Below, piece after piece: positions 34,341-44,271 of a DNA stretch of 64,000 bases. The notes beneath the pieces were generated by a model, which saw only the letters and a list, made by a program, of their open reading frames with translations, ran no database searches and was not told where the DNA came from. How positions within the stretch are numbered: position 1 is the first letter of the stretch; the number at the start of each line of letters is the position of its first letter. The DNA comes from Tetracentron sinense. Lineage: Eukaryota > Streptophyta > Magnoliopsida > Trochodendrales > Trochodendraceae. The position numbers and the translations under genes were made by a program. The stretch spans positions 10,724,041 to 10,788,040 of the forward strand of contig CM026565.1 in the NCBI GenBank assembly GCA_015143295.1, written 5' to 3'.

Positions 34341-34808
34341 TTGGGCAGAGGTTCGACTAGACAAGGTTAGTTTTGAACAGGGATTTGGGTAGAGGTTTGA
34401 CTAGACAAGGCTAGTTTTGAACAGGGATTTGGGTAAAGGTTTGACTAGGCAGGACTAGTTTTGAACTGGGATTTGGGCAGAGGTTTGACTAGGCGAGGTT
34501 ATATTTGAACTGGGATTTGGGCAGAGGTTCGACTAGGCGAGGCTATATTAGAACTGGGATTTGGGCAGGGATTTGACTAGGCGAGACTATATTTGAACTG
34601 GGATTTCGGTAGGGGTTCGACTAGGCGAGGCTATATTTGAACTGGAATTTGGGCAGAGGTTCGACTTGGTGAGACTAGTTTTGAACTGGAATTTGGGTAG
34701 GTGTTTGACTAGGCGAGGCTATATTTGAACTGGAATTTGGGCAGGGGTTCAACTAGGCGGGGCTAGTTTTGAACTGGGATTTGGGCAGAGGTTCGACTAG
34801 GTGAGGCT
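34340..34808. repeat. 43-bp LTR minisatellite
   Basis: Same unit order as 6140-6610: GGGCAGAGGTTCGACTAGG units with alternating CTAGTTTTGAA and CTATATTTGAA. Confidence 0.85.
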
Positions 34809-35770
34809 TAGCAGTCTAAACTAGAAATTAAAGATAAAACTAGAAATTAAGCAATTTAATAAAACTAAAAACTTGAAAGCAAGACTAGGGATAGAGGGAT
34901 TACCTGCCCGAAAGTACGGTGAACTTTCGGACAAAGACGGACTCTCCAAAAAACTAAAAACTTAGTGTTTCGGAAATGGAACTCGAAAAACCAAGGAGAG
35001 AGGAGTGAAATGGATGTTTTTTGAAGGAAGAGAGAGGGGGTATTTATAGTGTTTCGGAATAGTGCCCGCGCCTTTTTAAAGGGCGCGATTTACTATATTT
35101 TAATGAATAGTGAAGCGGTGTGAACAGTGAGTCGGCAACGCGGATATTACTAAATCCGCGCCTTTTTAAAGGGCGAGATTTTAATATATTTTATTATGAA
35201 CAAAAATAATAATAAAAAATGAAGTTTGCATTGTAGGTGGGGCCGACATGATCCTACGCCTTTTAAAAAGGCGAGATTGCCCCTTAGGGCCTGTTTGGCC
35301 CTTCAAATAACTGATTTTTTGGGTTTTTTTTGGTTATACTCCTATTTGCCGAAAAACTGTTTTTATCGTTTTAGGCACATTTTGAGCCCAAAAATAGTCA
35401 AAATTGAACTGTTAAAATCCAGAATAATATTTTAGATAAAACATGAATTTTTCAAAAATTTTTAGGGGCATTTTGATCATTTTGCACTCTAGGGGCATTT
35501 TGGTCATTTTCTACCATTTTAAGTGCAATTTAATCCTAAAAATAGCCAAAATTCATCAAAAAATTTGTTAAATTATTTTGAACGAAATGAAAACTTTTTA
35601 GCACATTTTTAGGGGTATTTTGGTCATTTTTTACCCTAGGGGCATTTTGGTCATTTTTCACCCTAGGGGTAGTTTTTGAAAATCGAAGCACCTGAAAAGA
35701 GGGTTTTTAAAAAAATAGTTTTTAGAGGTGTGCAAATAGATTAAGGGGGTGCAAAATTGGGGTGTTTACA

Positions 35771-35786
35771 ATTGCCCCTCTTTGTC
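35771..35786 (-). promoter_or_regulatory. Polypurine tract of complete TR-GAG-like element
   Basis: Minus-strand ACAAAGAGGGGCAAT directly before the 3' LTR start TGTAAACACC. Confidence 0.8.
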
Positions 35787-36014
35787 GGAGGGTGCGGACA
35801 CGTGAACGACAAAGGTTATAAGACCTCAATTTTGCACATGCGAAAAACTTGTGAATTTGAAGACAAAAGAATCAAAAAAAGAAAAAGCTAAATTATGCTT
35901 AGACTGCTTACCACAAATGGGATCCTAGAGGACAGGGTTGATGGGAAAACCTGTTTAGTTACTAGGGATAGAGAGGAGAAATGGATGGTTCAAACTTCGT
36001 TGAAGTAACATCTA

Positions 36015-36180
36015 AAATGAGGGAAAAAGGGTGGATGACAAGCTTAGGGTCAGCCAGATTGAAAGGGTGGATGACAAGCTCGGTGATGTCAACCAGATTG
36101 GCAGGGCGGACGACAAGCTTGGCGATATCAGCCAGATTGAAATGGTGGATGACAAGCTAGGCGATGTCAGCCCGATTGAA
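36015..36180. repeat. About 45-bp repeats (copy 2)
   Basis: GTGGATGACAAGCT / GATGTCAGCCAGATTGA units, counterpart of 7790-7945; more units at 36560-36720. Confidence 0.75.
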
Positions 36181-36545
36181 ATGTGCTTTTAGTCTCTTCA
36201 CAGGAGAGATTGATTTTGAAATGTTGCTTTTAGCCTCTTCATAGGAGGGATCTGTGTTGCTTTTAACCTCTTCACAGGAGGGATCGATTTTGACGTGTTG
36301 CTTTTAGCCTCTTCACAGGAGGGATCGCTTTTGAAATGTTGCTTTTAGCCTCTTCATAGGAGGGATCGATTTTGAAATGTTGCTTTTAGCCTCTTCACAG
36401 GAGGGATCGATTTTGAAGTGTTGCTTTTAACCTCTTCACAGGAGGGATCGATTTTGAAATGTTGCTTTTAGCCTCTTCACAGGAGGGATCGTTTTTGAAA
36501 TGTTGCTTTTAGCCTCTTCACAGGAGGGATCGCTTTTGAAATGTT
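36181..36545. repeat. 41-bp minisatellite, 9 units (copy 2)
   Basis: Same unit as 7946-8523 but five units fewer, the largest length difference in the interior of the duplicated element. Confidence 0.9.
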
Positions 36546-36819
36546 AAAGTTGAAATGAGGGGTGACAACCATTCTGATGTCAGCCAGATGGGTGGTAGGA
36601 GGGTGGATAACAACACATTACGATGTCAATCGGATTGGAAAGAGTGGATGACAAGCTCGGCGATGTCAGCCTGAATGAAAGGGTGGATGACAACTTATTA
36701 CGATGTCAACCGACAGGATTGAGCGAGAAGTATATGAATTTTAGTATGCAGGTGTTATGCAATGTACAGGAATGCCAAAATGGTGTACTCGAGGTACCAG
36801 GGTGTACATATGGAATGTT

Positions 36820-38137
36820 GGGATGCGCACGGAGCACAGGAAAATGCTTACGGAAAGCTGAGGTACGCACGGAGCATGAGGAAATGCTTACGGAAAGTAG
36901 AGATGTGCACGGAGCGCAGGGAAGTGCTTACGGAAAGCCGAGATGCACACGGAGCGTGGGGAATGCTTACGGAAAGCATTCCCGCGCACGGAGCGTGGGG
37001 AATGCTTACGGAAAGCCGAGATGCACACGGAGCGCGAGGAAATGCTTACGGAAAGCTGAGATGCGCACGAAGCACGGGAAAATGCTTACGGAAAGCTGAG
37101 ATGTGCACAGAGCGCAAGAAAATGCTTACGGAAAGCTGGGATGCGCATGGAGCATGAGAAAATGCTTACGGAAACCCGAGATGCGTGCGGAGCGCAGAGA
37201 AATGCTTATGGAAAGCTAGGATACGCACGAAGTACGGGGAAATGCTTACAGAAAGTTAAGATGCACACAGAGTATGGGAAAATGCTTACGAAAAGCTGAG
37301 ATGCACACGGAGTGCGGGAAAATGCTTACGGAAAGCCGAGAAGCACGTGGAGCACGAGAAAATGCTTACGGAAAGCTGAGATGCGCACAGAGTGCAGGAA
37401 AATGCTTACGGAAAACTGAGATGCGCACAGAGTGCAGGAAAATGCTTACGGAAAGCTGAGATGCACACGGTGCGCTGAAAAATGCTTACGGAAAGCTGAG
37501 ATGCACACGGAGTGCGGGAAAATGCTTACGGAAAGCCAAGATGCACGTGGAGCACGAGAAAATGCTTACGGAAAGCTGAGATGCGCACGGAGCGCCGAAA
37601 AATGCTTACGGAAAGCCGAGATGCACACGGAGCGTGGGAAAATGCTTACAGAAAGCCGAGATGCGTACGAAGCGCGAGAAAATGCTTACGGAAAGCTGAG
37701 ATGTGCACGGAGTGCAGGAAAATGCTGACAAAAAGCTGAGATGCACACGAAGCACGAGAAAATGCTTATGGAAAGCTGAGATGCGCGCAGAGCGTAGAGA
37801 AATGCTTACGGAAAGTTAGGATGCGCACGAAGCGCGGGAAAATGCTTACGGAAAGCTGAGATGCATATGGAGCGCGAGAAAATGCTTATGGAAAGCTGAG
37901 ATGCGCACGGAGCGCGGGAAAATGCTTACGGAAAGCTGAGATGCGCACGTAGCATGGGAAATGCTCTATGGGATGCTCAGATGCGCACGGAGTGCGAGAA
38001 AATGCTTACGGAAAGCTAAGATGCACACGGAGCGAGGGAAAATGCTTACGGAAAGTTGAGATGCGCACGGAGCACGGGAAAATGCTTACGAAAAGCTGGG
38101 TTACGCACGAAGCGCGAGAAATGCTTTATGGGATGCT
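36820..38137. repeat. 40-bp minisatellite, about 32 units (copy 2)
   Basis: AATGCTTACGGAAAGCTGAG plus ATGCGCACGGAGCGCGGGAA units. Open in several frames; the longest repetitive frame (36623-37099) cycles three versions of the unit every 120 bp. Confidence 0.92.
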
Positions 38138-38139
38138 CA

Positions 38140-38945
38140 GAAACCGCTTTTGAGAATCAAGCTTCACTTATTTCACCTGGCTAGTGGACGTGTGTGTAGT
38201 TTGTTACGTGTGATATGAGTGCATAGTGCAACTACGTGGATGTGTCTGCATAGAGTGCGACTTATTTTGTGAGTGTCTGTGGTGCAGATGTTTGTGAATA
38301 GTACAACTAACATCGTGATTATGTGTATGGAGCGTGATTGATCACGTGGAATGTGTGTACAGAGAGAAACTAACATTGTGAATGCTGTGCGGTTAACTAT
38401 GTGAATGTGTGTGCAAAGTGTTATTAACATTGTGAATGCACGTGCGCAGTGAGCGACAAATGTGTGTGTGTAGTGGAAACACGTGTGGTGGCTATACAGT
38501 ATGCACCTAAGTAGAAGTAAGCATAATGCAATTAATCTATGTAGATGTATGTGCAGTGTGACTTACTTAATGTGCATGCCTAGTGAGCTAACATGGTGAA
38601 TGTGTGTGCGTAGTGTGACAAACTATGTGAAAGCATGTAGTGTAGACAATATTGTAAATATATGTGCACAATAAATGTGTCAAATAAAACATATCAAGGG
38701 GTGCACCAAATGAGGTGGCTAACACAGAGCGATGCATCGGATGCGATGCAACATGAGGTGCACTGAATGAGGTGACTAACAAAGAGTGATGAATCAAACA
38801 TAATGTATCTGGGGTGCACCGAATGAGGGTGGCTAACAAAAAATGACGCATCAAACATTATGTATCTGGGGTGCATCGAATGAGGGTGGCTAACAAAGAG
38901 CGACGCATCAAACATGATGTATCTGGGTGCACCGAATGATGTGAC
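38140..38945. repeat. GTGTGTG-rich stretch and four 57-bp repeats (copy 2)
   Basis: Counterpart of 10111-10915. The 57-bp units (38690-38945) contain GGGGTGCACCGAATGAGG and GACGCATCAAACAT. Confidence 0.75.
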
Positions 38946-41372
38946 TTACAGAGATAATGAAAAGGGGTGAGAATGTCCATGTGTTGGTGTGCAATTTGTG
39001 AAGCATGTGCAATGTGCGATGTAGTTGACATATGCGTATGCATGACATGCGATGAATATGAAAAACATGACTCGCTCTATAATCCAGTCTTGCTCTCACT
39101 TCTTGATGACTTGAGATCCTAGGCTTTGCCTGCTTTTGTTGGAGAGCTTGCTATAGTGAGATTGATTTCGAACAAGTCATAAGATACATTGAACACCGTT
39201 TATAGATAAAAATAAAACCTTTTTGAAAACAAATGGCTTTTGAGTTTTTTAAAATAAGTGCTTTCTTTGCTTGTTGGTTTGTGAGGGGTTTACACTTACT
39301 GAAGATTTTAATGCTTTGCCCCCATAGGGCAGGATATAGCAACGAGCAATGTTGATCTTCTGGGCTCAGCCAAGGAAGATAGTTACTCAATTCTGACTTT
39401 ATTGCATGCTGAATCTGGTCTTGCTTGGAGCCAAGGGCTTCAGATTACAAACGATGTTGAGTTCTTCAGTCTGAGTTGCTTGCAGATATGTTGTCGGGGA
39501 TCTGGGATAACTGTTGTCAGGATCCTGTTACCGGAGTTCAACTTTTCCCTTTTTTACCCTGGAATGACCAAGTCTGGGGATTGCATAATTTTTGCGCAAC
39601 GAGGCCGTTTCCGGTTTTCACTCATGCCTGTGAAGTTGATTTACTTGTTCCATTTTTTGCCCCTGATAACAACATCAGGGCTGGGCTCACATTATTTTTG
39701 TGCACCAGTGCCATTTCTGGTTTTCACTGGGCCTGCGATTTTCTGAGTCGAATTGTCCTCTCCTGTCATTGCTTGGTGGATTTGATACAGCTGTTGGATA
39801 CTTGTCTGTCAATCTGCCAGTACTCTTAATCTCTGAAGGATCTAGGAGGACTTAAGATAGGACGAAACGTAGGATAGGGATCGATGATTTGGGACACCCT
39901 TATCGTTTTGAGCTTTCTTGAACAGTTTTGTAAAGCTTTGACCTTTGTCTTTTCTTTTGGTTCTCTCTCTTTTTTTTTTTTTGCCTTTGGCTTTTGATTG
40001 CTTTTTCTTTTGAGACACTTTAGTTTGCTCAAGAAAGCTGATTGATTTGACCGCACCTGTTTTTCAGGCTGCCTACGTACCCTTTTCAGGATCAGGTCAT
40101 GACGTAGTTCATGCATGTAAAAAATTTTGCATGGGGCGTCCCGCTACGAAGGTTTAGTAAAAGAAAGGCTATTAGGCTCGAAGGGCTAACTAGCAGTCTT
40201 CATGAATTTGATGGGTTATAAACAAGGAGGAATGGTGTGCCAAACATGGCCTTCTTTCATTTCCCAAAGTGACTAAGAGTACAGGCAGTTTCTTGACAAG
40301 ATCTTGAGCATGGTGCTTTCTTTTGATCTAATCTATGAAGACAGGCTCTAGGAGGTCTTCGTCATCCATGCGGCTGAGTCGAAGAATATTCAGAGAATTT
40401 TTGACCAACCGCATGGGCCTTCAGCTGGACATATTTTGCCCCTGGTATTGAATAAGCCGATGATTCTTGTGTAATGATGTGATCATATTCCTCTATGCTT
40501 TGACTTGTGGCTTTGGCTGATGTGGCAACTTAATTGTCTGAGATGTACTAGAATTTGCTTTGCTTCCTCTGATTTTGTTCATACAAGTATCTATGGTTTG
40601 ATAGCTTGACCTCTCGTATTGTATAGTATTTCTTCAGTGTGAATGATCAAGCTTCAAATGGTGGCATTGCCCATGTCTTAGACTGCAAGATGTCTATCCT
40701 GATGATGCCCCAATCTGCTTAATGAATGCTCTGCTTGTATTGACGATTGGAAGCTTGAAATTGAGGGAGCGAATTGAGTGCTTCAAGAGATCATGCAAGC
40801 ATACTGCAGGTAGTGTCCGTGCGGCCTCAACACTTGGCTTAGCAAGGTGCTAATCTTTGCATGCTTAGGGTCATTATTGAGCTTTCTCTTACTTGTTTGG
40901 CTCAGCGAGGTCGAAGGTCTCTTTTCGGGAGGTCCCTTTTTTCTTGCATATTGACATATGCTGCCCCTGGGTACTATGAATTTGAAGTGGATGGCTTGGT
41001 GAATGTTTGGGGCAATCCCTCATTAGACCAACAAGCTTAGTTAGCAAGGGAAACTCCCTTTTTTTTTGGGCTTCAGATTACTAGCTCTTTCTGAGAAGAT
41101 TTAGGTCATACTCATGAACCTTTTTTGGCATTTTTCAAAAAGGTTGAGTCATGCTTAAAACAGTACCATTTTATAGAAAAGGACTATACAAGGCTTGACT
41201 AAAAAAGGGAATTTTTACAGACTTCCTTGACCACTGGGGCCAACAAAAAACAAAAAGAAACTTGAACAGACGAAGTTTAAAACATGGTCTGATTAATCTC
41301 ATAGTAGCAAGCTTGCTGGTGATGCTTCAATCATCTCTTCTGTCTTGGAAGCTTAGATGGTACAGAGGCAAC
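38946..41372. other. TR-GAG internal region with no supported gene (copy 2)
   Basis: About 2.4 kb, the place where pol would lie on the minus strand. No pol motif seen. Frames such as 39826-40116 (minus) owe their Lys/Glu content to a poly-T tract. Confidence 0.6.
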
Positions 41373-41936
41373 TCATTGGGTCGAATGGATGGACCTGTTT
41401 TGGTGAAAAGGGTACCCAATTCCAAGGATGATATCTGGTCCTATTATAATATCGCCTTGGTCAATTAAATCTTGGACTACATGCTTCAAAAGCATACATC
41501 GGCCAGTGTCATGCCCAATGGCTTGATGGAATGAACAATACTGGTCCATGCGAAAACCGGGTGAGGGACGGGTTGGTGGTGGTGTAGGATCTCGAGGCTG
41601 AACCAGGTTCTTCTGTATGAGCAAGGATAAAAGTTGGTTGAGCTTACACGGTAGTGGGGTAAAGTTTCTGGGTAACGTCCGCACTTGTTGTGGTGTGAGA
41701 ACTTGGTTTTGGTTTTGGTTGATTTGTTCGATGATCTGTGAGTGGTTTAGGTTTTTCCCCTGTACTTCTTGAAATCCATTCAGAATATAGGCAACATCAC
41801 TCAGAAGGGCTCTGAGCTCTTCCCTGCGAAAGGTTTCTATGATTCCTTCGTGATCATTTAATGCTTCCTCACGCTCCATTTCTTCAAATGATTGCCTCCG
41901 GATCGTTTGCTTGGAAAGGATAAGAACTGAGAACAT
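41373..41936 (-). CDS. Tat-type gag C-terminal remnant (187 residues)
   Basis: Gag binds and packages element RNA in cytoplasmic particles. This frame holds the C-terminal part only: an acidic helical stretch (residues about 15-60), a Gln/Asn-rich linker, NFTPLPCKLNQLLSLL, a Pro-rich hinge (PRDPTPPPTRP) and YCSFHQAIGHDTGRC followed by LKHVVQDLIDQG, the zinc-knuckle-like module of Tat gag. The Retrotrans_gag core and N-terminus are missing, whereas the family's gag is usually several hundred residues. The ATG at 41936 may be fortuitous. The copy-1 counterpart is broken by indels. Confidence 0.82.
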   Translation of the reverse strand: MFSVLILSKQTIRRQSFEEMEREEALNDHEGIIETFRREELRALLSDVAYILNGFQEVQGKNLNHSQIIEQINQNQNQVLTPQQVRTLPRNFTPLPCKLNQLLSLLIQKNLVQPRDPTPPPTRPSPGFRMDQYCSFHQAIGHDTGRCMLLKHVVQDLIDQGDIIIGPDIILGIGYPFHQNRSIHSTQ

Positions 41937-41949
41937 AGAGCGAGTTGAC

Positions 41950-42590
41950 GCTAGACATTAGACTCAAAAGATGAAATGATGGTGTAAGTGATGACATGAT
42001 AACTTAAAGGATGGTACACAGCATGCATGACATAGAAGATGACAAGAGCATACATAAAATGCGAGATGGTGATATACAGGATGATGATGATCATGCACAA
42101 GATGTGTTGCAAGACATGTTGATGGACCCTTCATACAAATGAACAACATTCTGTTTATACAATGATGAAGGAATGGGTGCTGAGTGTTGTGTGCTTGGGT
42201 CGGATCCTATTACTGATCTTTCAATAAAGAGGTAACAAAATCAAGCAACCGTGATATGCCCCTTGGATCTGTGATTTGTTGGTCTAGGGCATTGATGTGA
42301 GTGTTGGACCTCTTTTGTTTTTTGCTAGCATGATTAGTTCATAGCCTAGGGGAATCCCTGTGGCTTGATGAAATTACCCAATTTTGAAGGACCAGTTGCC
42401 AATGTGATATTGCATGCAGATGGACCAGACTTGACTAATATACACATGATGAAATTGAATTTTTGAGCATAATAATTTTGGATTTTGAAAGAAATCACTG
42501 ATTAAACTGAGAATAAAATGATGAATGCTGATGATGCTAACAAATGAATTGAATCTTAATGGAAACAATAGAAATGAACTTTTTGAAATG
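41950..42590 (-). other. Region between gag remnant and leader array
   Basis: AT-rich, no domain in any frame. In a full element this would encode the gag N-terminus; its absence indicates deletion or decay. Confidence 0.5.
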
Positions 42591-42639
42591 AAATTGAATG
42601 AGAATGATTAAGTCCAATGGATTGAATGTGAATTAATCA

Positions 42640-43290
42640 AAACAAATTTTGACTAAAAAAAACAATACCTGAGTTTGATGTAAACTTAGATAAAGAATAG
42701 TAATGAAATGAATTGAAATGGATTAAATGAGTTTTGGTAAAAACCTGAGTTAAATGGAAACTCAGATGATGAATAAGGGTGATGTAGACAAGTGGATGAG
42801 ATATTAATCAAAATAAATTTTGACTAAAAAAACCTGAGTTAGAAGTAACTCGGAAGATGGATGGGTTGGTATGGATTGGTCAAAATAAATTTTGACTAAA
42901 AAAACCTGAGTTAGATGTAACTCGAAGATGGATGGGTTGGTATAGATTGGTCAAAATAAATTTTGACTAAAAAAACCTGAGTTAGATGTAACTCAGAAGA
43001 TGGATGGATTGGATATTAATCAAAATAAATTTTGACTAAAAAAAAAAACCTGAGTTAGATGTAACTCAACAAATGGATGGGTTGGTATGGATTAATCAAA
43101 ATAAATTTTGACTAAAAAAAAAACCTGAGTTAGATGTAACAGCAAATGGATGGGTTGGTATGGATTAATCAAAATAAATTTTGACTAAAAAAAAAACCTG
43201 AGTTAGATATAACTCAGAAAAATGGATGATGCCAGGTTAATCAAAATAAATTTTGACTAAAAAACCTGATTTTAGATGTAAACTCAGAAA
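42640..43290. repeat. About 72-bp leader array, 8 units
   Basis: Units contain CAAAATAAATTTTGACTAA, CCTGAGTTAGATGTAACTC and ATGGATGGGTTGGTATGG, starting near 42645, 42815, 42885, 42952, 43022, 43098, 43170 and 43243. In copy 1 the array is represented only by scattered phrases (for example 15000-15300). Confidence 0.85.
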
Positions 43291-43299
43291 ATGGATGAT

Positions 43300-44250
43300 G
43301 CTGATAGGAATTGAGATTTGAAACGAAATTGAATGAATTGAATTGAATTGAAAGAATTAACATATTTTAAGGGTGAGCTAATTCAACGTGTGTAACCCAT
43401 TGGGGTGAGTGGATAGGAGTCCATTTCATTTATCTGGGTTGTAGGAAACCAGAGCCCAAATGGGTTAAGATAAAACTGACAAAATGAGAGTCCATACAAC
43501 CCATTTTAATGTGGGTTGGTTGGTTGCCCCTTGACCAGTTTGATCTAGGGTATTAGCCTCACATATTTGTTGAGTTGGCTAAGAAGGGTTAGGGTTCACA
43601 CCTATCTAACATAAAATAGGGCTCACACAAGCTCCAAAATAAGTTAGGTATAGGGATAAGGAAATCCCTATATCTAAGCAGAAATGAGGGAGCGGCTTAA
43701 ACCAAGAGCATAATAGGGATAAGGTTGTCCCTCCTGACGGGTAGCTCTTGGTTTATGCCCAAACAACGATTTATAATCTACATATTCATGCTGGTGTATG
43801 CAGGTTTTTGACTATTGTTGAGTAGTACTTGACCGTATATGCGACTCCCCGGTATAGAACATACCTGAAAAGGGACGATTGGTGCAAGCGGGAAAGACCA
43901 GTCGTGTTTACTGGAGATAACCATCTCTCGGTCTACAACCAGTACTTTCCACAGATCTTTGGGCTCCAGCATCGGGGATAACCATCCCTCGATTGTAAGC
44001 TTACCGGATCCAATCTAGATAGGTGTTGGGTTTTTATTCTATTGTGCGATGAATATGAAAGCATCAATCAAAATCAAGCAATAAATAAAAATGGAATCTT
44101 AGGCATGTTACTAAGTTTTGCAAACAAATGTCCGAGGTTTTAAAAAAATGAATGAAATAACATATAGATGAAATTGAAAGATTCTGATGTGGTTTCAGGT
44201 ATTTGATTCAGACTTAGATTTTGGTTTGAATATTGGTCTGCGAAACCAGA
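43300..44250 (-). other. 5' leader of TR-GAG-like element
   Basis: Untranslated leader between the primer-binding site and the array; no gene. Contains duplicated GGGATAACCATC/ACCATCTCTCGG phrases near 43910-43990. Confidence 0.55.
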
Positions 44251-44269
44251 GTCCCCAGCGGAGTCGCCA
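44251..44269 (-). promoter_or_regulatory. tRNA primer-binding site TGGCGACTCCGCTGGGGAC
   Basis: On the minus strand it lies 2 nt inside the 5' LTR end, where the 3' end of a host tRNA primes minus-strand DNA. TGGCGACTCC-type sites are known for Ogre/Tat elements and attributed to tRNA-Arg. Confidence 0.85.
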
Positions 44270-44271
44270 GC

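Larger units (their letters stand above)
33403..35770 (-). mobile_element. 3' LTR of complete TR-GAG-like element
   Basis: 2368 bp, minus-strand TGTAAACACC ... GGTACTCACA. Contains the telomere-like tract (34105-34340) and 43-bp minisatellite (34340-34808) in the same order as the other two LTRs. Confidence 0.92.
28204..43640 (+). repeat. Segmental duplication, copy 2
   Basis: This is the second copy of the block at 1-15769. It includes about 100 extra bases of the left LTR (28105-28203) that would lie left of the window in copy 1. It runs into a complete TR-GAG-like element, whereas copy 1 stops at an assembly gap. Copy 2 reads cleanly where copy 1 is garbled (41235-43640 against 13200-15769). 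Confidence 0.92.
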
